A DNA stretch of 64,000 bases from NCBI RefSeq assembly GCF_040839445.1, contig NZ_JBDPGJ010000003.1:186001-250000 (forward strand), in the 5' to 3' direction. The notes under the pieces are model-generated. The model saw only the letters and a program-made list of their open reading frames with translations, did no database searches and was not told the origin of the DNA. Of the stretch, positions 47,680-55,751 are shown piece by piece; position 1 is the first letter of the stretch, and every line of letters starts with the position of its first letter. The position numbers and the translations under genes were made by a program. The DNA comes from Aquibium pacificus (GTDB lineage Bacteria > Pseudomonadota > Alphaproteobacteria > Rhizobiales > Rhizobiaceae).

Positions 47680-47690
47680 GCTTTTCATGC

Positions 47691-50060
47691 ATGTTCAAGA
47701 AGATCGTCATTCGCAACGTGGGGGTATTGAAGGCGTTTGACGCCGGGACCTCTCCGCCACTCTCACAGCTCACGATGTTCTACGCCCGGAACGGCCGGGG
47801 CAAGTCCACCCTCACCGCCGTCATGCGCGCGGCCCGGGATGGTTGCTCGAACACCGTCATGGCGCGACGTTCGTTGGGCAACAATGCTGCTGATCCCGAG
47901 ATCACACTCGTCTCCGACAGCGGAAATCGGCTGTTCAAGAGCGGCAAGTGGCAACACAAGCGCGCACCAATCGAAGTGTTCGACGCCACCTTCATCGCGG
48001 ATAACGTATTTGCCGGAGAAATGATCGAGCTGCCACAGGACCGGGGCTTGTTCTCGGTCATCATCGGGGAGGAGGGCGTGCGGCTCGCCAATCTCCTCGA
48101 GCGCTTCAATGCCCATGCCAAAGCGGCGGCCACTAAACTGAAGGACGCTGAGGCGGCTCTGGAGGATGATTTGCCCTCCGACATCAGCCGCATGGACTTC
48201 TTTGCGCTTGCGGCCAACCCTGCGTATGCGGACCGTCTCGACAAGGCCGAGAAGGCGTTGAAGGCCGTTCAACAGGTCGACAAGATCACGGCGCTCAAGC
48301 AACTCGACACCATCGCCGCGCTAACTCTGCCCGCTGACATGGCGACGATCCTTAGCGCCACGGTCCCGGACATCGACGCAGCGGCCCGAGACCGGCTGGC
48401 CGAACACTTCCGGCACTTTAAGCTCGGCAAACAAGGCGAGGCGTGGGTCAACTACGGCATTGAGCACATTCACGATAATGCCTGCCCGTTCTGCGCTCGG
48501 CCGAACGCTGACGAGCTCGGCATTGTCACGCTGTACGGACAGATATTCGGTGAGCAGTACAAGGCCCACATGACCACCATCACGGACGCAGCGACCGCGC
48601 TGGACGATGCGTTGGGCGAGGACGCGCGCACAGCGATTGCGGCGACACTGACCGCGAACGTCGCGTCGGCAAAGGCATGGGAACAATTCGTCCAGCTCGG
48701 GGCTGAATTGCCCGACTGCGCTGACCTCGGGGCCGACCTCGTGGAGGCCCACACAGCTGCGAAGGAGCTGCTTGATCGCAAGCGTCAGTCCCCACTCGAG
48801 GCTGTGGCGGATGCAGAGCTCACCGCGAAGGCCAATGCGGCCCTTTCCCGCGCCGCCGCCACGCTGGCGGCCTACAATCCCGCCGTTGAAGCCATCAACA
48901 CGGCCACGAAGGGCGCGCAGTCAGCGTCAGCGACGATGACGGAGGACGATGCCAAGCTGGCGGTCACGAATGTTAAACGCCGCATTGCCCGGACAGAGGA
49001 CCCGGGCGTCCAGCGCCGCATTGAGGAATATCTCGCAGCGTCACGGCACGATGAGCGTGCGAAGAATGCGCGCAAGGTGACGCAGAAGAGGCTCAAGAGT
49101 GCCAATGACGCGGCGGCGGACCACTATCACCTTCGCGTGAACCACTATCTCGAGCGCTTCGGGGTCTCGGCTCGGATCACGCGGCCCACGAACAGCATGG
49201 CTGGCAACGCCGGGTCCTCCGATTACTCGCTGGTCATCCGGGGTGAGTCAGTGCCGCGCGGCCGTGGGCCCGGAGCCGCACCCATCCCGAGCTTCCGTAA
49301 CACCCTTTCGACCGGCGACAAGACCACGCTCGCGCTCGCCTTTTTCCTCGCCAAGCTCGACCACGATGGAGCGCTGAACCAGAAGGTTGTCGTCTTTGAC
49401 GACCCGCTTGCCAGCCACGACAGCCACCGTCGCGGCAAGACGGTGGAGGCCGTCAAAGAGCTCTGTGGTCGGTGCCTCCAGCTCATCGTCCTGTCCCATG
49501 ACGAGTATTTCCTCCGGGATGTGGAGAAGCTGTGCGCCAGCGCCACCAAGGCGTCCTATCAGATGGAGTACAGCGACGGGGACGAGTGGTCAGCCGCGAA
49601 GCATGTCCGACTTGGGGACCTGTGCCGCTCCGATCACACTAAGCGCCTAGACAAGCTCGCTGCCTACGCCGACAACCGGCAGGGCGACCCCGACGACATC
49701 GTGCTACACGTCCGGCAGGTGATCGAGACGCACTTCCGCCGCTCATACACGGCTTACTTCCCGCACAACCGGAACCTCGGCCAAATGGTGCGGGACATTG
49801 ACGATCACGTGGGCAGTCACCCTTGCGACGGAGTGCGCAACCGAATGGACGCGCTCAACTCTGCCACTTGCGACAATCACCACGGGGATGATGCGGACGT
49901 GATGCCCAAGAAGGGCGTCGATCCCGATGCCTTGAAGGTGATCGTCACTGATGCATTGGAATTGATCGGGGCGCGGCGCCCGGCGGGCTCGACCGCTGCT
50001 CCCGCCCTGGCTCCGGGCTCGACCGCTGGCGGCGCCTCATCGGGCGTGACTGTGCCCTGA
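47691..50060 (+). CDS. AAA_13-family ATPase with zinc hook, PrrC/RloC-like, probable defence protein
   Basis: The 789-aa protein starts MFKKIVIRNVGVLKAFD. It has Walker A in YARNGRGKSTL (K38), a Q-loop region, a CPFC zinc-hook pair at residues 265-268 inside a long coiled-coil region, the ABC-type signature LSTGDKTTLALAFFLAKL, Walker B VVVFDDPLASHDS (D570, D571) and LSHDEYFLRD. This is the AAA_13 layout shared by RloC and PrrC, which halt phage growth by cutting tRNA anticodon loops. C-terminal R675-x3-E679 and a His pair near 730 follow the Arg-Glu-His order of the PrrC nuclease site, but similar residues occur in AAA_13 proteins not known to be nucleases. ATG 47691 is preferred to a start 12 codons earlier. 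The function is inferred. Confidence 0.8.
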   Translation: MFKKIVIRNVGVLKAFDAGTSPPLSQLTMFYARNGRGKSTLTAVMRAARDGCSNTVMARRSLGNNAADPEITLVSDSGNRLFKSGKWQHKRAPIEVFDATFIADNVFAGEMIELPQDRGLFSVIIGEEGVRLANLLERFNAHAKAAATKLKDAEAALEDDLPSDISRMDFFALAANPAYADRLDKAEKALKAVQQVDKITALKQLDTIAALTLPADMATILSATVPDIDAAARDRLAEHFRHFKLGKQGEAWVNYGIEHIHDNACPFCARPNADELGIVTLYGQIFGEQYKAHMTTITDAATALDDALGEDARTAIAATLTANVASAKAWEQFVQLGAELPDCADLGADLVEAHTAAKELLDRKRQSPLEAVADAELTAKANAALSRAAATLAAYNPAVEAINTATKGAQSASATMTEDDAKLAVTNVKRRIARTEDPGVQRRIEEYLAASRHDERAKNARKVTQKRLKSANDAAADHYHLRVNHYLERFGVSARITRPTNSMAGNAGSSDYSLVIRGESVPRGRGPGAAPIPSFRNTLSTGDKTTLALAFFLAKLDHDGALNQKVVVFDDPLASHDSHRRGKTVEAVKELCGRCLQLIVLSHDEYFLRDVEKLCASATKASYQMEYSDGDEWSAAKHVRLGDLCRSDHTKRLDKLAAYADNRQGDPDDIVLHVRQVIETHFRRSYTAYFPHNRNLGQMVRDIDDHVGSHPCDGVRNRMDALNSATCDNHHGDDADVMPKKGVDPDALKVIVTDALELIGARRPAGSTAAPALAPGSTAGGASSGVTVP

Positions 50061-50103
50061 GCCGCTTTCGAGGCGGCCGGGGTAGCGGTGAGATCGCTAC
50101 CCC
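50061..50103 (+). terminator. Two consecutive hairpins after the AAA_13 ATPase gene
   Basis: GCCGC/GCGGC (50061-50077) is followed by a perfect 9-bp stem GGGGTAGCG/CGCTACCCC (50079-50103) with a 7-base loop. There is no T-run, so intrinsic termination is uncertain; transcript-end protection is equally possible. Confidence 0.45.
50073..50092. repeat. Right copy of the imperfect direct repeat flanking the ATPase module
   Basis: The sequence GCGGCCGGGGTAGCGGTGAG is the partner of 46213-46233. It overlaps the hairpins that follow the ATPase gene. Confidence 0.55.
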
Positions 50104-50158
50104 TCGGCTACCCGGAAGGACTGGCGGGACCATCTTTCCAGCTGACTACCTGAAGAGA

Positions 50159-50203
50159 TGGTGGGCGCGGCAGGGATTGAACGTGCTACCCCACCCGTGT
50201 GAA
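50159..50203 (-). other. 3' fragment of a tRNA-Val-like gene (possible attachment site)
   Basis: The reverse strand reads TTCACAC (an anticodon loop with CAC), a degenerate variable/T-arm region containing GTTCAATCCCTGC, and a perfect CGCGCCCACCA acceptor end. The T-stem has one mismatch and the 5' half of the tRNA is absent, so this is not a working tRNA. Such 3' tRNA fragments mark the far end of islands integrated at tRNA genes; an intact tRNA-Val is not in the window. Confidence 0.6.
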
Positions 50204-50687
50204 GTGCAGGATCGATAGCCAGGTAAGAATGACCGCTTTCGGCTGTGAATGGAGAGTTCACGAACGTCCGACTTGGGGGCGCGAACCTGTCGTTGAACGG
50301 AACTTTATCAATGCGGATGGGCGGGCATGCGGCGGCGCTAACCGACCGATACAATGTCGAGGCTCCGGTTTGAGCCGCCGCTATCCGCAGCAATGAATAG
50401 TTCAAAAACACCGAATCAGGAGCGGCTCGACAGCCGAGGTCCCGTCCACTGCCTCAACTGTGGCGGCTGACAGCCGTCGGGGGACGAGGCCCATCGCCGG
50501 GCTACCGGTATTCGCCGATCTACTGTTTGCGTCGGTGAAATAGAATCATCCAAACAGTTCCAACTGCAAGTCCGTCATGTAAGGTGAAGCAGTTCAGAGC
50601 CGATATTCGACCGCGTGATAGAACGCAATCATCGCGATGGCTGACGGACCCCACCACCGATTGCGGATAAGGGAACAGACAGAAATC
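50204..50687. other. Gene-free stretch upstream of ilvD
   Basis: The 484 bases carry only short frames without protein character. The sequence is less GC-rich by eye than the flanks and has a CCGCTTTCGGCTG-type segment that resembles other gene-free parts of the accessory region. A promoter for ilvD should lie near the right end but is not evident. Confidence 0.5.
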
Positions 50688-52361
50688 ATGCCCTTCAACG
50701 AACGCTCCAGGCACATAACGCAAGGGATCGCCCGCTCACCCAATCGCGCGATGTACTACGCGCTAGGGTACGAGAAGGCTGATTTCGACAAGCCGATGAT
50801 CGGTATTGCCAACGGCCACTCAACCATTACGCCATGCAACGCAGGCCTGCAGCCGCTCGCGGACGCCGCGGTCGACGCGATCAAGACGGCTGGTGCCAAC
50901 CCGCAGGTGTTCGGCACGCCTACGATATCGGACGGTATGTCGATGGGTACGGAGGGCATGAAATACTCGCTGGTCTCCCGCGAAGTGATCGCCGATTGCG
51001 TTGAGCTCTCGGTGCAAGGGCAGTGGATGGACGGGGTGCTTGTCCTCGGCGGCTGCGACAAGAATATGCCGGGCGGCATGATCGGCATCCTGCGCGCGAA
51101 CGTTCCTGCAATCTACGTCTATGGCGGCACGATAAAGCCCGGCCGATGGAAGGGAGAAGACCTTTCCATCGTCTCCGCGTTCGAGGCAGTGGGCGCCTTC
51201 ATGGCCGGAACGATGAGCGAGGAGGACTTCGAAGGCATTGAGCGCAATGCCTGTCCCTCCACAGGTTCCTGCGGCGGCATGTACACCGCCAATACCATGA
51301 GTTCGTCCTTCGAAGCGCTCGGCATGTCCCTATTGTACACCTCGACCATGGCGAACCCCGACCGAGAGAAGATCGATAACGCCGCTGAATCCGGCCGCAT
51401 TCTCGTGGAGGCAGTGAAGAAGAACATCCGCCCGCTCGACATCGTTTCGCGGGACTCGATCGAAAACGCGGTGGCGCTGATCATGGCTCTTGGCGGATCG
51501 ACGAATGCGGTGTTGCATTATCTGGCCATCGCAAGTGCCGCCGGCGTCGAATGGACGTTGGACGACTTCGAGCACGTTCGCCGCAGGGTGCCGGTGCTGT
51601 GTAATCTAAAGCCTTCCGGGCGGTACATGGCGGTCGACCTGCATCGCGCCGGTGGAGTTCCACAGGTTCTGAAGATACTGCTGAACGCCGGGCTGCTGCA
51701 CGGGGATTGCCTAACGATCACCGGCAGGACGCTAGCGGAGGAACTCGCAATCGTACCCGATGAGCCGAGCGCCGACCAAGACATCATCATGCCCAGGCAG
51801 CGAGCGCTATACCAGGAGGGTCACCTTGCCATCCTCAAAGGAAATCTGGCTGAGGATGGAGCGGTCGCCAAGATAAGCGGCTTGAAGAGCCCGGTGCTTA
51901 CCGGGCCGGCGCGCGTCTTCGATGACGAGCAGTCGGCCCTCGACGCGATCCTTGCGGACCGGATCAAACCGGGGGATGTGGTCGTATTGCGCTATCTGGG
52001 GCCTAAGGGGGGGCCCGGTATGCCCGAGATGCTGGCGCCCACATCCGCGCTCGTCGGCCGCGGGCTCGGAGAGACAGTTGGACTTGTCACAGATGGACGG
52101 TTTTCGGGCGGTACCTGGGGCCTGGTGGTGGGGCATGTGGCTCCGGAAGCGTTCGTAGGCGGCACCATCGCCTTGGTGAAGGAAGGGGATACCGTCACCA
52201 TTGACGCACGCAGCCTGCTACTGCAGCTGAACGTGGACGCAGACGAACTCGCGCAACGCCGTGCGGCGTGGAAGCAGCCGGGGCTTCGCTACAAGCGCGG
52301 TGTTCTGGCCAAGTTCGCGGCGCTGGCTCGTCCTGCCAACGAAGGCGCCCTTAGCGGGTAA
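50688..52361 (+). CDS. ilvD: Dihydroxy-acid dehydratase family protein
   Basis: The 557-aa protein has the IlvD iron-sulfur and active-site motifs: GGCDKNMPGGMIG, NACPSTGSCGGMYTANTM and the C-terminal TDGRFSGGTWGLVVGHVAPE. It dehydrates 2,3-dihydroxy acids in valine and isoleucine synthesis; related enzymes act on sugar acids. The accessory setting beside a dioxygenase-like gene and away from other ilv genes suggests a second copy with a special role. ATG 50688 gives the normal length; a longer start at 50637 is rejected. Confidence 0.88.
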   Translation: MPFNERSRHITQGIARSPNRAMYYALGYEKADFDKPMIGIANGHSTITPCNAGLQPLADAAVDAIKTAGANPQVFGTPTISDGMSMGTEGMKYSLVSREVIADCVELSVQGQWMDGVLVLGGCDKNMPGGMIGILRANVPAIYVYGGTIKPGRWKGEDLSIVSAFEAVGAFMAGTMSEEDFEGIERNACPSTGSCGGMYTANTMSSSFEALGMSLLYTSTMANPDREKIDNAAESGRILVEAVKKNIRPLDIVSRDSIENAVALIMALGGSTNAVLHYLAIASAAGVEWTLDDFEHVRRRVPVLCNLKPSGRYMAVDLHRAGGVPQVLKILLNAGLLHGDCLTITGRTLAEELAIVPDEPSADQDIIMPRQRALYQEGHLAILKGNLAEDGAVAKISGLKSPVLTGPARVFDDEQSALDAILADRIKPGDVVVLRYLGPKGGPGMPEMLAPTSALVGRGLGETVGLVTDGRFSGGTWGLVVGHVAPEAFVGGTIALVKEGDTVTIDARSLLLQLNVDADELAQRRAAWKQPGLRYKRGVLAKFAALARPANEGALSG

Positions 52362-52401
52362 TCACCGGAGTTCCGATCGACTCATCCTAAGGAATGCCGC
52401 C

Positions 52402-53262
52402 ATGACCACCGCACCCGAATTATTCGATGTGAACGCCGCACCGATGCGGATAGGAGCAGTCCGGCTGAAGGTGCGCGATCTGGAGACTGTCTCGGCCTTT
52501 TACCGAAAGGTGCTTGGTCTTTGCGTCATCGACGCCGGTGATTCGCGCGCTGTTCTCGGAGCTGGAAGTACGCCACTCCTCGAACTCGACGGAGATGCCA
52601 CACTGGCCCCGCTCGACCCGCGACAGGCCGGACTCTTTCACGCGGCTTTTCTGATGCAGCGAGCCGATCTCTCGCGGTGGGTGGCCCATGTAGTCGAAGC
52701 TGGCGTGCCGCTTGAGGGGGCATCCGACCACCTCGTCAGCGAGGCGCTCTACCTAGCCGACCCTGAAGGCAACGGCATCGAGGTCTACGCTGACCGTCCA
52801 ACCGCGCAATGGCGCACTGAATCGGGCGAGGTGCGCATGGCCACCGATCCGCTTGACCTCCAGAGTCTGATGCAGAGCGCCTCGGGCACCCAGTGGTCGG
52901 GGTTCCCCGACAGCGGTAGCATCGGCCACGTGCACCTCCAGGTGGGTGATACCGAGGCGGCCGACCGATTCTACCGCGACGTGCTTGGCTTCGCCCTCTC
53001 CGCGCGCTACCCAGGCGCGAGCTTCTATGGCAGCGGCGGCTATCACCACCAGCTCGCGGGCAACGTCTGGAACAGTCGCCGCGCGGGTCCGCGGCCGGAG
53101 GGAATGGCGGGTCTCGATGTGATAGAGGTCGTTCTCCGGGACGCGGCCGACCTCGACGCGATCGCCACGCGGGCCGAGAGCGTCGGCATCCCGATCACGA
53201 AAGAGGGGAACGGCATGAGATTGCGCGATCCCTGGGGCACCGCCGTCGCGCTGACGCACTGA
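52402..53262 (+). CDS. VOC-superfamily protein, catechol-2,3-dioxygenase-like
   Basis: The 286-aa protein has two vicinal-oxygen-chelate repeats. The first runs from VRLKVRDLETVSAFYRKVLG to YLADPEGNGIEVYAD, the second from GHVHLQVGDTEAADRFYRDV to LRDPWGTAVAL. The H (GHVHL) and E (GIEVY) metal ligands are visible. The layout is close to CatE-type extradiol dioxygenases. It starts 40 bases after ilvD and is likely co-transcribed. The substrate is unknown. Confidence 0.85.
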   Translation: MTTAPELFDVNAAPMRIGAVRLKVRDLETVSAFYRKVLGLCVIDAGDSRAVLGAGSTPLLELDGDATLAPLDPRQAGLFHAAFLMQRADLSRWVAHVVEAGVPLEGASDHLVSEALYLADPEGNGIEVYADRPTAQWRTESGEVRMATDPLDLQSLMQSASGTQWSGFPDSGSIGHVHLQVGDTEAADRFYRDVLGFALSARYPGASFYGSGGYHHQLAGNVWNSRRAGPRPEGMAGLDVIEVVLRDAADLDAIATRAESVGIPITKEGNGMRLRDPWGTAVALTH

Positions 53263-53331
53263 AATAGACGACATGCTGTGAACGGCGAATCGGCGGCTAG
53301 CTGGCAGCCGGTGCAGGCAGGAGACGAGAAG

Positions 53332-53347
53332 GACGGATTCGTCCGTC
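53332..53347 (+). terminator. Hairpin with UUCG tetraloop after ilvD and the VOC gene
   Basis: GACGGA-TTCG-TCCGTC is a perfect 6-bp stem capped by a stable UUCG loop, 70 bases after the VOC stop. Only a weak T-rich tail (ATCTTT) follows, so it is a possible terminator rather than a certain one. Confidence 0.4.
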
Positions 53348-53389
53348 AGTCATCGATCTTTCGCAACTGGGTGGGGCCCACCGCTCTCG

Positions 53390-53552
53390 CGAGGCGTGGC
53401 AACGCGGGAGGCGCTGAGGCCGTATCCATCGCCCTTCACCACGGCAGCGCAGGCGGGCTGGCGGAGCCGCCGCCTTAGCTGGCGAAATTCCACGCAAGTG
53501 CCGCAAGGTCGACCGACAGGACCGCGCCGGCTCGTTCCACTGTTGTAGTCAT
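53390..53552 (-). pseudogene. dadX: Remnant of alanine racemase (dadX/alr)
   Basis: ATG 53552 overlaps the dadA stop in ATGA, as in an intact dadA-dadX operon. It reads MTTTVERAGAVLSVDLAALA to WNFAS, then a TAA stop at 53475-53477. Past a frame change the sequence continues RRLRQPACAAVVKGDGYGLS, the start of the alanine racemase PLP-lysine motif, then decays. Only about 50 of the normal 370 or so residues remain, so the enzyme is lost. Confidence 0.75.
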
Positions 53553-54805
53553 CGCGAATACCGCGAGAGGTTCAAGCCAGCTGTCTCCACTTCTGGCGTT
53601 TCTCCGGAGATGATGTCGGACAACACGCGCCCGGAGCCGCATGCCATGGTCCAGCCCAGGGTGCCATGGCCGGTGTTCAGAAAGAGCCGATCAAGGGGCG
53701 TGTTCCCGAGGATGGGCGGTCCATCTGGCGTCATGGGACAAAGGCCGCTCCAGAACGTGGCCTTCCGCATGTTCCCGCCGAAGGGGAACAGTTGTCCCAC
53801 TGAATGCTCGAGCGCCGCCCGTCGAAGGGTTCGCAAGGTCGTATCGAATCCGGCCAGTTCTGCGGTGCCTCCCGCGCGGATCCTTCCTCCGAGACGCGTG
53901 ATGGCGGTCTTGTAGGTTTCGTCCATGACAGTCGACACAGGCGCCATAGTCTCTTCGACTATCGGGATGGAGAGCGAATAGCCCTTGACCGGATGCACCG
54001 GAAGCCTGATCCTGAGCTCCTTGAGCGCGGCAGGGGAGCGGGTTCCGAGCGCGACCACGTACGCGTCAGCTATCCGCAGGCCCCGAGATGTCGCGGCCGA
54101 CTTCACGGCGCGGCCGTCGGTCACGAGCGAAAGGAGTTCCGTGCTGTAGGAGAACGTTACGCCCAGTACCTCCGCCATGGCCGCGAGACGCTCGGTGAAC
54201 AGCCTGCAGTCACCCGTCTCGTCGTCCGGCAGCCTCAGTCCTCCGACGAACTCGGCCGGAGCTTCGGCAAGCGCCGGTTCGACTTTGATGCAGCCCCTGT
54301 GGTCGAGCGCTTCATAGGGTACGTTCAGGTTCCTGAGCACCTCGACGTCTCTGGCAATGGCATCGAGCTGATTGCTGGAGCGAAAGAGCTGCAGCGTGCC
54401 GCGACTGCGCTCGTCATATGATATCCCGGTCTCCACCCTAAGCTTCTTCAGGCAGTCGCGGCTGTACTCCGCCAGAGGTACCATCCGTGACTTGTTGAGC
54501 GCGTAGCGTTCCGAGGTGCAGTTCCGCAGCATCTGGAGCATCCACGACCACATCGCCGGATCAGCCCTGGGGCGGATGACGAGAGGGCCGTGATGCATGG
54601 CTAGCCACTTCAATGCCTTCAGGGGCACCCCGGGCCCCGCCCAGGGAGAGGAGTATCCGGGCGAGACCTGGCCCGCGTTGGCGAAGCTCGTCTCGCAAGC
54701 CGGACCTTCCCGCCGCTCGACCACCTCAACCTCGTGCCCTGCCTTAGCCAGGTAGTAGGCTGTCGTCACGCCGATCACGCCCGCGCCCAGAACCAGCACC
54801 CTCAT
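53549..54805 (-). CDS. dadA: D-amino acid dehydrogenase small subunit
   Basis: The 418-aa flavoprotein starts MRVLVLGAGVIGVTTAYYLA (FAD fold). It contains SFANAGQVSPGYSSPWAGPG, the VHPVKGYSLSIPI segment and the C-terminal FLNTGHGTLGWTMACGSGRV, all DadA hallmarks. It oxidises D-alanine and other D-amino acids and passes electrons to the respiratory chain. ATG 54805 is the DadA start; an open frame continues upstream only because it runs into a TauE/SafE relic. The partner racemase gene is broken. Confidence 0.93.
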   Translation of the reverse strand: MRVLVLGAGVIGVTTAYYLAKAGHEVEVVERREGPACETSFANAGQVSPGYSSPWAGPGVPLKALKWLAMHHGPLVIRPRADPAMWSWMLQMLRNCTSERYALNKSRMVPLAEYSRDCLKKLRVETGISYDERSRGTLQLFRSSNQLDAIARDVEVLRNLNVPYEALDHRGCIKVEPALAEAPAEFVGGLRLPDDETGDCRLFTERLAAMAEVLGVTFSYSTELLSLVTDGRAVKSAATSRGLRIADAYVVALGTRSPAALKELRIRLPVHPVKGYSLSIPIVEETMAPVSTVMDETYKTAITRLGGRIRAGGTAELAGFDTTLRTLRRAALEHSVGQLFPFGGNMRKATFWSGLCPMTPDGPPILGNTPLDRLFLNTGHGTLGWTMACGSGRVLSDIISGETPEVETAGLNLSRYSR

Positions 54806-54849
54806 ACTTCTTTTCTCCGTTCGAACTTCCCGCGTCCCGCGCTCAGGCG

Positions 54850-55026
54850 AGGAGCCTGCCCCACCGAGGTAGCCGTAAAATACGGCCTCGGCGTTCGTGG
54901 CGTTCGCGGCCAGGACCGGCAGTCCCGCATAGACGAGGGCCGGAAACGTCAGAAACGTCCCGCCCTCTCCAAAGTGTTGAGGGTGGCGACAAAGAAGGCC
55001 GCCGCCAGGACAAGATAGTCGGTCAT
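54850..55026 (-). pseudogene. N-terminal remnant of a TauE/SafE sulfite-exporter-type permease
   Basis: ATG 55026 reads MTDYLVLAAAFFVATLNTLE and then hits a stop. In a shifted frame the sequence continues EGGTFLTFPALVYAGLPVLA, ANATNAEAVFYGYLGGAGS, the well-known start of TauE/SafE proteins. So a frameshift and a large deletion have left about 55 of 250 residues. Confidence 0.7.
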
Positions 55027-55059
55027 GAACTTGAGTTTGCCTGGCTGGCGGCGCTGAGC

Positions 55060-55602
55060 TCACGCGGCCGACGGGCCCGGATCATCATACCCGTCCGGCT
55101 CGGCCGCCACGCTCGCATGGGCTCTGCCGTAATGGGCGCCGCGGATGAGCTTGAGCTGAGGTCTGCGTCCGCCGGACGGTTCGACCATCGCGGTCCGTTC
55201 CCTCTCGCGGCGTGTCTTTTCGGGCTGATAGAGCACCTTCTCGAGCCGCAGCGTTTCCACGCTTCCGTCGTTCACGGGCAGCCGGAAGGATTGCCCTTCC
55301 GAAACCCCCAGGAGAGCCAGGCCGCGCGGCGATGTTATCGGGAGGAAAAGCCCGTTCGGGTGGTGCATCGGATCGTGTGAAAGGACCCTCGTCTGCGCGT
55401 GGCCATCGTCAACAGCGAAACGCACCCTGCTGTTGAGGGTGGCGACTATTTCCGACACGTCGTCGCGAAAGACGATGAGCGCTGATTCGATCTTCCGGCG
55501 CAGCAGGGGCGCCATCGGATCGTCTCGGCCCATGCATCGGTCGAGCATGACTTCCAGGATCGTCAGATCCTTGGTCGTGAGGATGCAAGCATCTTGTGAC
55601 AT
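55060..55602 (-). CDS. GreA/GreB-C-terminal / Rnk-like regulator
   Basis: The 180-aa protein has a short N-terminal helix region (PLLRRKIESALIVFRDDVSE) and a GreA/GreB-type C-terminal domain with GLFLPITSPRGLALLGVSEG and LPVNDGSVETLRLEKVLYQP. The layout is that of Rnk, which binds RNA polymerase through the secondary channel without the long GreA coiled coil. A basic, low-complexity tail of about 50 residues is extra. ATG 55602 is preferred to 55692. Confidence 0.8.
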   Translation of the reverse strand: MSQDACILTTKDLTILEVMLDRCMGRDDPMAPLLRRKIESALIVFRDDVSEIVATLNSRVRFAVDDGHAQTRVLSHDPMHHPNGLFLPITSPRGLALLGVSEGQSFRLPVNDGSVETLRLEKVLYQPEKTRRERERTAMVEPSGGRRPQLKLIRGAHYGRAHASVAAEPDGYDDPGPSAA

Positions 55603-55751
55603 CGCAGTTCTCCATCGCTCCGCTCCGGGAGCGGCCAAGTTCGAGACGAATTGGAGATCCCCCTGGGCCACCGGTAGGTGGCACAGGGGCAATCAGCCTG
55701 CGATGAGACAACCTCCGACGAGGGAAAGGCGCGACGGTCGCGGGACGCACC

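Noticed and set aside
47691..50060. Firm naming of the AAA_13 protein as RloC or PrrC anticodon nuclease
   Set aside because: The ATPase and zinc-hook parts fit, but the Arg-Glu-His triad cannot be confirmed by eye because the same segment is shared by AAA_13 proteins without nuclease activity.
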